From Cystobasidiopsis lactophilus (Eukaryota; Basidiomycota; Agaricostilbomycetes; Agaricostilbales; Chionosphaeraceae), in assembly GCA_001599975.1 (NCBI GenBank), contig BCIO01000004.1:1029434-1093433 (forward strand): 64,000 bases of DNA, given 5' to 3'. Numbering within the stretch: the stretch's first letter is position 1; every line of letters begins with the position of its first letter. The position numbers and the translations under genes are program-made. Below the pieces are notes generated by a model. It was given only the letters and a program-made list of their open reading frames with translations. It did not search any database and had not been told where the DNA came from. Shown here one piece after another: positions 1-10,897 of this stretch.

Positions 1-44
1 GCCACCAGATCCTGCTTGGATTCAAGAACGCGATGTTTGCCCAG

Positions 45-1100
45 ATTGGCGCCGCGTTCCTGAGCCAGACGGTTCAGCTGGACGACAATAGGACGCTCAA
101 GTTCGAGGTAGGGCCCACCACTTGCAATCTATCAGTTCGCTCTGACGGGGAGCATTTGTGATACTGCAGATCTGGTGAGTGTTACACATAGCTAGTCAAC
201 GGTGTACGGGGCCTGATGCTTGGGCGCAAAGGGACACGGCGGGACAGGAGCGATACAAGTCTCTAGCGTACGTGTTCCGCTCCCTCCTTCATAAGAGGTC
301 CCATTCTTATGCGAAAGATTGGAACACGCAGTCCTATGTACTACCGCAGCGCAAGGGTGCGTGGCGGGCTCACTGCTTGAGACTTAGCTCACACGAATCC
401 TTTGCCCTGCACAGGCTGCTATTGTCGCCTACGACATTACGGTAGGTTCTCTCCTCGCATTCTTACAGTATTGCCCGACCAGGTTCTCACAATCAATTGA
501 CATTGCAGAGCGAGGTGAGGATTGCGGCCCACCATGAGATCACGGTCGAATCTCATCTGCCCGCTCTTCGCTTTCTACCTGACAGGCCTCGCTGGAGAAA
601 GCGCGGTCTTGGATCAAGGAACTGCAACGCCAGGCAGACCCCAACATTGGTGCGCGGAGTTTTCCCTTATCAGGACCACCTCTCCTGATCAGCCGACGTT
701 CGCGACCTGCACAGTGATCTGCCTGGTGGGCAACAAGGCCGACCTGGAAGAGTCGCGCGAGGTGTCCAAGGAGTCGGCGACCAAGTTTGCCAAGGAGGAG
801 AACGCCATGTTCTACGAGACGTCTGCCAAGTCGGGCGACAATGTGTCCGAGATGTTTCTGGCGATCGGTTCGTTTTTCCATCATCCTGCCTGATCAGCCT
901 GGTGTATACAGTGCTGATGAAGTGCATGGCATGACGAACAGCCAAGAAGCTCGCAGAGCAGGACCCGCCTGCTGCCCGGTCCCATGGCGTCCAATTGGAC
1001 AACCAAGCTGCAGCGACCGGTGCGTGTCCTCTGAGCTTACCGAAGTGCTTGTCACTTACCTTTTGCCGTGCCATACACAGACTCGCCCTGCGCATGTTGA
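45..1100 (+). CDS. YPT5: Rab5-type small GTPase (Ypt5/Vps21), 3' part
   Basis: Endosomal Rab GTPase that cycles between GDP and GTP forms and directs early-endosome fusion. The window opens inside the gene; the first 44 bases look like intron tail, and the coding part starts at the Rab5 signature IGAAFLSQ. Exons read 45-107, 170-174, 232-267, 332-356, 415-441, 509-514, 586-649, 715-867, 942-1019 and 1081-1100, giving 158 residues without a stop. Visible motifs are WDTAGQE (switch II), NKAD, ETSAKSG and a C-terminal CAC for double prenylation, ending in TGA at 1098-1100. The P-loop exon lies upstream of the window. Two exons are only 5 and 6 nt long; the 6-nt one adds Ser-Glu between YDIT and ASLEKA, where Rab5 proteins carry two residues. 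Family assignment is firm; YPT5 versus VPS21 naming is a convention. Confidence 0.93.
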
Positions 1101-1325
1101 TTCTCGCCGCCCCCTCCGCTCTTCTCATGGACTCTTCTCTTTAGATCAGCTATCTCTGCCTCCCTCCTCCCCAAGGTCTCTTTGTACAACACATGCGCTC
1201 TTCTACCTCCTTAGTCAACTCAGGCATACCCGCTCCTTTGTACAGAATCTAAACCACGCAAGGTCGATAATCCCTCTTACAATCGTTTTCGGTCCCCTCT
1301 GAGCGGTCCGGCCCGCTCTGGGTGC

Positions 1326-2924
1326 ATGAAAGATGAGGGCATACGCATCGAAAGTGGCGACGGGACTCGTGCACCACGTTTTGCCACCGCCACCGCTGAG
1401 CCTCGAGCAGCTTGCTTCTTATCAAGCAGCCAGCTCCATCAGCCTAGACAGCCCTCTTTCGATGTGATTCTGAGAGAGGACCTGACCCGCCTGCAAGATG
1501 GTGCGCTGTTGCTTGCGTTCGACCGCCGTTTCAATGAGCTCAGACCGCCTTTTGGATTTGTGCTGCAGTCTCAACTCAACTTGCTCTCCCTGCCCATTAC
1601 CGTCTTGGAGGAGATCTTCTCGTGTGTGGTGATCCTCCAAGGGGCCAAGGAAGAGAGTGTTATTGGACCGGCCGAGCGATTCTATTCACAAAAACTGCTT
1701 CTTGACGACGACAAGGCACCCTATCTTCAATCGACCCTGCCCTTGCAGTTGATTTGCAAAAGCCTGACCGAAATCGCAAGACGAGCCATTTGGCGCACAC
1801 TCGTCATTTGGATCTGCGCCCGGAGCGAATCCCAGCAAGCAAGGGCTTTGTCGCTCGGCGGGATCTTAGGACTGGCGGGCCGACTCAATACTGTCGACTG
1901 GAGCATAGCGCAGCGCCACACTCGGCGTCTAGATGTCTACATCGACTTAGATGGCGATAATAATCCGGTCACCGAGCAGCTTGTCCAGGGCAGGTCCATG
2001 GCAGCGCTTGCGCAGATTCTCTCGGTCGTGGGGTCGGGCCTTGATAGGGTTCAAGAGACAAGAGTGTGTATCCGGACTCCGTTTTTCCAGCATGGACTGC
2101 AATTCTGGGATGCTTGGGCGCAAGAGAAGACAGCTTATCTTTACATCGAGGCTTGGGGCCGAGGGATTCTACCCAGTCGGACCACACTTTGCTCCCTCGG
2201 CTCGCAGCTGAAGCATCTCTGCCTATACGAAGAGACAATTGGAGTGCCATTGACTCTCCTGCCGCCCACAATCGAAACGTTTGACGAGCCGGTGGACCTC
2301 GCCGCCGCGGACGTCGACAGTATTCTGGGATTCAATTTCCTATCGTTGTCGCCACTCGCCACTACCCTTTTGCATACGGCAAATCTCTACGAGCTGCGCC
2401 TTGCCGGTGAATCGTTGACCGCAGCTTCTGTGAAACTGGTCTGCCAGCTGCTGTCCCACGCTACCAACCTTCGAAATTTATTCATCGTGCCATCTGACGC
2501 CGAATCAATAGATGAATTTCCTCTCGACATTCTTCACAGCGTTTCAAGCAGAAATCTTCTACAGCTGTCGCTGCCACTTGGTTCGCCTGACCTTGTGCCG
2601 AAGCTCATCTTACAACCTCAGGTGCAACATCTTCAGCTTTTCCTCCCCGGTTTCAACGATTTCAGCCTCCAGCGACTCGAGCGCATTTCGGCTCACATCT
2701 CACCGTGGTTGGATGCGCTGATACTGGTGGTGTGCCGGCTGAACAGGGATTTGCGTTCCGACGCCGATTGGGCACTGGAGTGGCAGAGCATGCAGAGTAG
2801 ATTTGAAGAGTGGGGTTTAACTTCGATTGAACCGGGGGTGCTGTCAGCAAAGTCTTGGACGAGCACGCCTTGGGCCAGGCGAGCTTTTCGATTGTTGCAC
2901 TCGGAGAACAACACTGATGCTTAG
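1326..2924 (+). CDS. F-box-like / leucine-rich protein
   Basis: Single open exon of 532 codons, intronless, unlike most genes here. Around residues 85-95 it reads LLSLPITVLEEIFSCV, which resembles the start of a fungal F-box (LPxEILxxI), followed by an IC.SL..IARRAIWRTLVI segment typical of the second half of an F-box. The rest is leucine-rich with regularly spaced hydrophobic stretches, suggesting LRR-like packing, so a substrate adaptor of an SCF ubiquitin ligase is plausible but inferred. The ATG at 1326 is the first in frame and lies 226 bp past the Rab stop codon. No enzyme motif, signal peptide or membrane segment is seen. Confidence 0.6.
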   Translation: MKDEGIRIESGDGTRAPRFATATAEPRAACFLSSSQLHQPRQPSFDVILREDLTRLQDGALLLAFDRRFNELRPPFGFVLQSQLNLLSLPITVLEEIFSCVVILQGAKEESVIGPAERFYSQKLLLDDDKAPYLQSTLPLQLICKSLTEIARRAIWRTLVIWICARSESQQARALSLGGILGLAGRLNTVDWSIAQRHTRRLDVYIDLDGDNNPVTEQLVQGRSMAALAQILSVVGSGLDRVQETRVCIRTPFFQHGLQFWDAWAQEKTAYLYIEAWGRGILPSRTTLCSLGSQLKHLCLYEETIGVPLTLLPPTIETFDEPVDLAAADVDSILGFNFLSLSPLATTLLHTANLYELRLAGESLTAASVKLVCQLLSHATNLRNLFIVPSDAESIDEFPLDILHSVSSRNLLQLSLPLGSPDLVPKLILQPQVQHLQLFLPGFNDFSLQRLERISAHISPWLDALILVVCRLNRDLRSDADWALEWQSMQSRFEEWGLTSIEPGVLSAKSWTSTPWARRAFRLLHSENNTDA

Positions 2925-4170
2925 CGCCACGTAAGCGCCTCTGTATATGTTCATAGGCTAATGCTGTTCTCTGATGTTAGTACCACACAGCTGGACCATG
3001 TGTCGGCCCTTTGCCACCTGGACTTTCTCCAGCTCTTGCTCTTCCCTCCGACTCGGCCAAATCTTCTCCCCCTATTTTTTGTGCAGCATATACGATCTTA
3101 TTTCGCTAGCTGGACCGCCCTCCAAAATCACAGCCAGTTAGACTTTCTTCACCTGGGAGCGCGGTCGGCGGTTGCTCCGAGTCTTCCTTGCATTGACCAG
3201 TGCGCGGATTTCTCTTCTCATGGTAGGTCTTTATCGCTCATAAAGCGTTCTGATGACACAGGCGAAGGCATAGGGACTGTCCATCGCGTTAATTCTTCGG
3301 ATGGCCAACATTAGGCCAATGTAGGCTTCCCGAGCACTTGTAACTGCCCATGACTTCGCCCAAGGTGCGCTTTGGCCCGTCTACTCGAGTGGCTGCTACT
3401 CATAACTACCTTGTCGACGCACAGAGTGCCCGGCCACCTCGATTGTCGCCACCGAGGGCCCACGTTCAACTTTTCTGCACCCGCCACCGGCGCCGACACA
3501 GCTTGCCACACCGCTCCGCATCTCAGCTCACCCGGAGGCGACCCTTTGTGTCGGTCCAGGCATCGAGGATTTGGCCCAAGCCTTTTTTGTGCGAAGCATT
3601 CCAGAGCTCGCTAAGGGTCTCGTCAATCAAAACAATCAAACTGTAATTTGCCTTTACGCGTCCGTCGCCTCTCTGAGCCTTTTGTCGTCCGCCAACCAAC
3701 CACGACGCTCCACAATCGCGAGCAGCGAGGCCCCCCTGCCCGAATCGATAGCCAAGAGAGACTTTGACGCGCTCAGGCCTCTGAGGCAGCCACCTGAAAC
3801 CTCTGTCTTCGGCTAAGCTCTGGTTGGACCCGCTCCTCCAACCCAGCCCCTTGCGCCTCGCTCTTTGTTTGTTGTATACCCCTTCGCTGCTGCCCAAGAG
3901 CCTACCCCAGGCCTGCCGCAGCTGCAGCGAAACACGTCGAGAAGGGCTGGCTTGATTGCGCATTGCGGATTTTGGTTTTGCTTCCCGTTGGTGCCCATTG
4001 CCTCCTGGCCTCAGCTGCTGCCCTCCAGCTCACCCCAGCCTGCATATTTACAGGGCCACAACCAAGCGCAGAGAGACACGTCAATCGCAGCAAAGGTAAA
4101 TTTGTCTCTCGCCTGTCAAAGAGGGCCCTTTTTCACATGCTTTCGGCCTTTCTGCCCACAGTGAGCCAAG
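2925..4170. other. Intergenic region and 5' leader of the kinase gene
   Basis: About 1.2 kb without a convincing gene. Short open frames exist on both strands but none shows motifs or a coherent splice pattern. The 3' end carries the kinase leader with a clear intron just before the start codon. The 5' part probably holds the F-box gene's 3' UTR and the kinase promoter. Confidence 0.5.
4096..4161 (+). other. 5' UTR intron of the kinase gene
   Basis: AAAG|GTAAAT donor and CCCACAG acceptor, 66 nt, ending nine bases before the ATG at 4171. Size and borders match the coding introns nearby. Confidence 0.65.
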
Positions 4171-7100
4171 ATGGCTTTACCAATGACGCCCCCTCGCACG
4201 CCACAGCCTGGACAGTGGGCTGCGGACCTGCTGCAGGAGCAAGAGCCAAGCCGGAAGCGGAATTTGACAGATGCCTACCCTTCGCCTCCTTTATCGGCCG
4301 CGCCGTCCCCAAGCCTTAGCACCTCCACCACCTACTCCCAGGGCCCACCGGGGACAGCGCAGGGACGGATGCCGGGCATCGACCAGACTTTGGCCAAGTT
4401 TCAGATCCCCGAAATCCCGCCTTTCAACCCGCACGGCAAGAAGCAGGCCAGACCGTCCTCCAACGCGTCCTCCGTCTACTCGTCTGGTTCTAGCTCCGCT
4501 CCTGGACCAACTGATGGGGTGCTGGCGCAGCCGGTCCACCGTGTGCCAGCTGCTCACCAAGCCGCGCACCGTCCAGCCTCCACCACCGTTGTGCCCTTGC
4601 CCGGCGATTTCGCTCAACCAACGCCCCCGTCGCGCATCCCTGCCCCGGCACCATCCAACAAGGCCAACAGGGCAAGCCACAACATCGTCATTTCCCCCTC
4701 CACGAACCAGCAACAACCCATGGGCCTCTTCCCCCACCCTGCCACCTCCTCTTCCCAACTCCCGCCGCCGCAGCAGTACATCCAACACCCGGAATCTAGG
4801 TCGAGTGGATCGGGCGGAGGGAAGCCCAAGATCTTCTTTGGGCCGTACCAGCTGCTTCAGACGCTCGGAGAAGGCGAGTTTGGCAAGGTCAAGTTGGGCG
4901 TTCGAGGCGATGCGTGCGTTTTGCTTCCTTTGCCTTCATGTGATATGACCCTAGAGCTGATGTGGTACTCTTGATGCTCAGACGGTGGGGAGAGGAAGTG
5001 GCCATCAAGCTCATCAAGCGAGGTTCGGTCCAAGACTCGCAGCAGCGCATGACCAAGGTCAACCGCGAGATCGACGTCCTCAAGGTTCGTACATTGCGTG
5101 ATTTTATCTACAGTGGCGAGTTCTCAAGCCTGAAATTGGTGTCGAATGAACAGGTTGTCAGGCACCCCAACATTGTGCGCCTCCACGATGTCATCAACAC
5201 GGACAAGTACATCGGCATCGTCTTGGAATATGCCAGTGGTGCGTCTCTGTCTCTTCGCAATGCTCCAAAGAGTGTTCTGAACGTCACCGTTTGGCGCACA
5301 GGGGGCGAGCTGTTCGACCACATTCTGGCACACCGCTACCTCAAAGATCGGGACGCGTGCAAGTTGTTCGCCCAGCTCATCTCTGGCGTCTCCTACCTGC
5401 ACGCCAAGAAGATTGTGCACCGGGACCTCAAGCTCGAGAATCTGCTTTTGGACCGGAACCGCAACATTATCGTGACGGACTTTGGCTTCGCCAACCAGTT
5501 CCACAACCGCGAAGACGACCTGATGGTCACCTCCTGTGGCTCGCCGTGCTATGCTGCACCCGAGCTGGTCGTGCAAGATGGGAAGTACGTCGGACAGGCG
5601 GTCGACGTTTGGTCTTGCGGTGTTATTCTCTACGCCATGCTCGCTGGTTACCTGCCCTTTGACGACGACCCACTAAATCCGGATTCGGAGAACATCAACC
5701 TGCTTTACAAGTACATCTTGTCTACCCCGCTTTCGTTCCCAGGTTCGTTTGTCCTCTCTCGACATTTAAGTCTTCGCAATCTAACTGGTGGCCCCCCCGC
5801 CGCGTGAGCAGACTGGATCACGCCTCAGCCAAGAGATCTGCTCTTGCGCATGCTCGTCCCCGACCCGGCCAAGCGGTGCACTTTGACCGACGTGAAAGCT
5901 CACCCTTGGTTAAGCAAGTACACCCACCTGTTCGAGCTCTCCGTGGACCAGCTGGAAGAGCAGGCGGAAGAGCAAAAGCAAGCAAAAGAGCAAATGCTCG
6001 AGCGCCGGAAAGAGGCCTTCCTTCACCCCGAGCAGTCGGCGCAGGGCATGGCTCGGTCCCAGTCCTCCAATGTCGCCAACCGCCACCAATCGGCCGTGGT
6101 CACTTCTACTACCATGCAGCACCTCTACTCCCCTCCCGTCGGCGCGCCCCAGAGCAGGCCCCAACCTACCGCCCAACAGCCTACGGCGGCACCATTTGGC
6201 ATTCTGCCCCAGACTCAACAGGAGAAGCGCCGCGCCCACGCGCAATCCGCAATTGTCGTCCCATCGGCCGGAGTGACTGTCCAGCCCTCCACCTCTCCTT
6301 CAGTAGCCGTCGCCGACCCATTCATCTACGAGCGCGGCAACACCCCCTCTCCCAACCCGGAGTCGGCCCCCATGGCCGTCTCTGCTTCCGCTCCTCTGCC
6401 TAGGTCGGACAGTCCGGCGGCTAGAACGACGTCTTCCAAGACCAGCTCCAAGGCTTCCGCTGAAACCCAAGCTGCCGCTGCTGCGGCCGCGGCGGAGAAG
6501 AAGGCCGAGGAAGAGGCAGCGGCACGAAAGCGCAGAGCTCAAGCGCACCGCTACACTGTCCAAGTCGAGTACGACCCAGCTTCAGCAACTGCACCGGCGA
6601 GGCCATCGAGGTCTTCCCCTACCAAGGTCCCCACTCCATCGAAAGCACCGTCGGTGGTGACCGCTTTGGCCGAAGAAGTCGCGCCGGCTGCTCCTCTGGC
6701 TATTTCGACGGAAAAGGCGCAGGAAACGCCGGTGGCGCCAGCTCTGGAGACGCCGAAAGCGAACGGCACCCCTCCCGTTTCGACTTCAACGCCAACGCAT
6801 TCGACGACGCGCAATAATGTGCCTTTCCCCTCGCCAGAACGAGAGCGCAATCCGTCTCTGCCTATCGTCGCGCCCGATTCTGCTTCCAGGGCGTCGTCGA
6901 TTGCAGCTCCCCCTGCGCGGCGGCCGCCGTCCACCGCTTCCAACGCCAGCGCCCACCGCCCCGCGTCCAAACATGGCTCCTCCGACCGCTTCTCGATCTC
7001 TCGCTTGCTCGGCACCTCCTCTAATTCTATCGATCGCCTCGCTGCTTCAACTCCACCGGCCGAGCCGGAACAGCAGGAAGGCTTGCCGCCTCTCAACGAG

Positions 7101-8468
7101 CTCACCAACAAGCGCAAGTCGGCGCGCCGAAAGGCTCTCAGCATGGTCGTCGAGCCTTTCAAAGGCTCCAACTCTACTACTCGGTCTTCTAAGAGGTCGA
7201 GTGTCCGCGTGCAGGACGCAACCCCGGCCCCGCCGTCCCCTGTTTCCCGCGCCCGGCCGACTACCCTCTCCTCTCCCAGCCCGGCGCCACCCAAAACCTC
7301 ACCGGCTACTACCTCCCCGAGAAAAGCCCGAGCAGCTGCCCCGGCTTCGGCGCAGCAAGGGTCTGGCGCCACCCTCAACCAGGACCCGGCTTGGATTGCC
7401 AACGGACCGGCAGCAGGCAAGGCCAAGAGGGTGATGGATTGGTTCAGATGGCGCAGCATGCCGCGCGACTCCAGCCTGACCGACTTGGCCTCCCAGCAGC
7501 AGCAGCACTCTGCGCCGGCCGCGGTGGACACGGATCGGCCAATGACGCGCCAACAGCTCCGCAACTCGGTCATCGTCCAGACCAAGCTGTCGCAATCCCA
7601 ACAGGCGGCCCAACCTCAAGTCGTTGTCAGTCCTGTCGTCGTCAATGGCCAGACCACTGTTGATGTCGATTCACAGCCGTCATCGCGCTCGGCCAGCGGT
7701 AGCGGCAGTTTGGTCGAAGCAAGTGCGCCTACCTTGCCCAGCTCCATCCCAGTCCCTACACCCGCCAAGCGCCCGGCCACCGCCGCTTCTGTCCTTCAAC
7801 GCGAGGCGTCCGTCTCCTCCCAGCAGACCATCCCCAGCGGCCGGGAGCGCGAGCTGGCCTTCCACGAAAGCCGCTTGCGCTACCACTCGGGTGCCGTCGA
7901 TCAGAACGCGCTCACCTCGCGTAGCCCTGTTTTGGTCCTGGCCGACCTGCGCAAGGTGCTCTGGTCCATGGGCGTCGAAGTGCGCGAAGAGTCGTCCCCC
8001 TTCAGGCTCAAGTGCGTGCGCCAATCCAGCAAAAAGGTTGCCGCCATGCATGGCCTGTCGGTCGCTACCGTCCACCAGGCCAACGGCGCCGCGGCTCCCA
8101 CCTCGCCCGCGCTGTCCTCTTCCACCATGTCGCACTCGCCCAGCACCAGTTTTAAGGCCTTCTTTGGCCGCCGCAGCTCGTCCACTTCGGCCCAGCTGTT
8201 GCACGGCAGCGCCAACGGTCCTCTCCCGTCGCCGGCGCTCAGCACGTCCTCCGAACTCACCTCGCCCTTCATGAACTCGACTGCGTCCTTCCAGCAGCCG
8301 CTTCCACACTACGGCGACCAAGATTCTGGCGCCGAGCTGCGCTTCAGCACCGAGATCAGCCAGATCAAGGGGCTCGGAGGCGTCTGGGCGGTCGACATCC
8401 GAAGGCTCAAAGGCGATCTTCGCGCTTACAAAGCTGTATACCATGCTCTCATCGACAAACTAGAGTGA
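4171..8468 (+). CDS. Ser/Thr protein kinase, CAMKL family, Kin4-like, with KA1-like tail
   Basis: Protein kinase, probably of the Kin4/Frk group that restrains mitotic exit in yeast. Exons 4171-4913, 4982-5084, 5154-5238, 5302-5742 and 5812-8468 join to 1342 residues. Residues 1-220 are low-complexity Pro/Ser. The kinase domain follows: GEGEFGKV (glycine loop), VAIKLIK (catalytic Lys), [26 protein letters not shown] and HPWLSKY at its end. A long disordered Ser/Pro/Ala region (about residues 530-1200) comes next. The last ~110 residues ([20 protein letters not shown] ... [13 protein letters not shown]) look like a KA1 membrane-binding domain. All active-site residues are present, so it should be active. 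Subfamily (Kin4 versus other CAMKL kinases) is judged from architecture only. Confidence 0.9.
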
Positions 8469-8963
8469 GCACCTGTTGTCTCGCCGTTGCAACCTTTGCT
8501 CACGGTCGGCGCACAGGCTCAGCGTCTAAACCATTTTTCGCCTCCCCATTCTCTGTCCCATTATCACTTGCTGCCTTCGTTTGTTCGGCCTCATCATCCA
8601 TACCTCTAGTACCCCATGTCCACATTAGCTTCTGATCTACTTCGCTTTAACTCTCTCCACACACGCAAACCAGCTCATGCATTTTCTCATGCCCTAATTC
8701 TGCCCTTCTCTTTCGCTTCATGGCCCCTTGTCTGTCTAAGCTTGAGTCTAAGCTTGAGTTCCAAAGTGTTGAGCGCTCTTCTGGATGGCACTGACTGCAG
8801 CAACGTATCACGAAGGGAGATGGGTAGATGGGTGGCAAATTTTGTTCAGGCTGTCCCGCAGCGGTTATCGTATAAGGTACACAGACACTCTACTACGCCT
8901 AAGCCATATGGAAGTGCTGGCCGTTTACTCTGCAATTCATGCCCTCCTCGCGCAATCTCGGCT
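8469..8963. other. Convergent intergenic region
   Basis: About 0.5 kb between the 3' ends of the kinase gene (+) and the gene read from the minus strand. T- and C-rich, with a small direct 12-bp duplication (TAAGCTTGAGT repeated) near 8738-8761. No gene seen. Confidence 0.45.
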
Positions 8964-10684
8964 TCAGATCCGGGAATGGATGTCTTTGACCATGCACGCC
9001 TTTCCGTCCTTCATCCTCAGCGCATGCATCGGATGCACGTCGGGCGTCAAGCCAGACTCTTCGACCAGAAAGCGAACTTCGAGGCTGACTCGAGGTATCC
9101 AGTCAGGTTGGCTCTGGTCGACACGATACGCAGCGTGAGGCGTCACTTTAGGGAACGGCCAGCCGGCCGAGCAGAACAGTAACGCATCACCCGTGCAAGT
9201 CTTTTTATCCGCGTTTACGCTGAGCCGCATAGCCATCTTAGTCGCCCAGATGTGGCGCCAAGAGCGGTGAATGCGGACTATGTCAGTGGGATCCAAGATC
9301 GGGACGAGAATTTCCGACTTGTCTTCGGTCAAAGATGGATACAGACACACAGCTAGACCGTTGCCCTTGTTCTCGGGGATCCGGATAGGAAAATGGAGAT
9401 TCCAGATGCTGATTTGAGGGTCCTTCGTCGCAGACAAAGAGATGCCTTGATGCCTACAGACGTTTTCTGCGAGGTCTTTGACCAGCGGAGGCGGGAAATC
9501 GTAATGAGCTTCATGCAACGGAGCCCGGCGAATGGGATCCTGCTGGAACGTGTCAGCAACAGGACAACAAACTTTTTCACACTCGCCTCTATCTCTGATC
9601 CGTCGCTACGTTCACGTCGTATGTTCCAGTTCTGTACAAAGCGGGATTCATTTCCTATCACCACCGAACCATCATTAAACGATCACGTACTGCAAGTCCT
9701 AGCCACCGCGGCTTTTTGTGATGGGAAGGCGCTTTGGAGTACAATTCGTCAAAGACCCTGTACATCCGGAAGGGGCGAGACTCCGGGATCAGAATGGCGG
9801 CATTTATCAGGCGTTGCAGCTCACTGTTTGCACTGATTTTGGATCTCGCGTAGGATTCGCGAGCTGAAAGACGCGTCGGAGCGGACAATGCGCTGTCCAC
9901 CGGTGAAGTCGTCAGACACCTCCCAGCTCTGGGCGCCGAAAAGGAGGTCCAGCAATTCGACGTCGTTGAGGGCGTCAATCAACCAATGCGGAAAGTGATG
10001 CTTAATGTAAACAGACCGAGCAATCTCGAACACTTCATGAGGCTCTTTGCCGGGCCAGAACGCCTTTTGAACCTGTTCAAAGTCGAAAAGATTCACGAGC
10101 TCCTCCTTGAGTTCACCGGTTGCGGAAATCCGGTGGCGTATCCAAGCCTGGTGGATATGCTGAATTGTGGTGCCCTTATTCATCCGGGTATGCGACTGGC
10201 TTCAGGCAATAATGCGGGTTGGGACCGCGGGAAGAAAAGACGCGAAGGACGACAGAAGGCGTCAGGACGAGCCGCCAAGCCTGTAGAACGCACCAAGACG
10301 GCAGGCAGGAAACAGCGTCTTCAGTCGAACCTCAGAGAGAATCAAGCCTAATCGGGTCTTCAGCCAGAAACGTCGAGTCGAGGAACTTGAAAAAGAAGAA
10401 AGAAGGGAGGGCCAAGACCTCCGTCTTACACCTGACCTCTTGCCGGTTCCACGGCGGCACTCACCTCCTGGAATTCCTTCCGCTTGTGATCAAATTAAGG
10501 AGGCACCGCAGAGCACCGGGGAAAGGCGAAAGACAGGCATCCACGATTCGTGAGGCAACATCTTGACGAGAGATGGATCGCACAGCAGAATCAAGCGCGA
10601 GCACAACCGCACCACATACTCAAACTCAGTACCCTGAGACACCATATGAGGAAGCGCAATACGGCCATTTTTGCTGTCAGGCAT
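8964..10684 (-). CDS. Hypothetical multi-exon protein
   Basis: Not recognised. Minus-strand coding segments are clear at 9821-10183 (contains AFWPGKEPHEVFEIARSVYI), 9690-9835, 9593-9635 and 8964-9545 (contains ISIWNLHFPIRIPENKG), with good introns between some of them (GTACGT donor near 9690). The last exon ends at a stop at 8964-8966. Two points are unsettled: the join near 9835-9845, where the frame changes without an obvious intron, and the 5' end. I take the ATG at 10684 because the frame from there (MPDSKNGRIALPHMVSQG) looks coding and leaves about 210 bp of shared upstream DNA with the divergent helicase gene. The 10200-10550 exons are not resolved. No known domain is visible. A decayed gene is possible. 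Confidence 0.4.
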
Positions 10685-10897
10685 GTCTGCGCGATTAGCC
10701 GGCGCGTTGAGCCTTCGAAGTTGGAAAGCATTTAAGGGGGTAAGGCCAACAAAGCTGAATAATGAGATCGATGCGCTTTCATGGCGATGCGTATACATCA
10801 TAGGCCTCCGGTTCAGAAGACAATCACGCTGTTGCAGGCATTGTAGGCCGTAAAGGAACAAGAGAGAGTTTTCGCTCTTCTTTCGCCGCCGGCCATC

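Noticed and set aside
1-44. First 44 bases as Rab coding sequence (frame ending NAMFAQ)
   Set aside because: Does not match the Rab5 residues before IGAAF, and the segment ends in CCCAG, an acceptor; treated as intron.
6420-6540. Ala-rich tract in the kinase gene as a repeat element
   Set aside because: It is low-complexity coding sequence within the disordered region, not a separate repeat.
8616-9182. Plus-strand open frame of 188 codons
   Set aside because: Opposes clear minus-strand exons, no motifs, biased composition; a shadow frame.
9830-9850. Frame change in the 8964-10684 gene as a definite frameshift
   Set aside because: Several weak introns could also explain it, so decay was not asserted.
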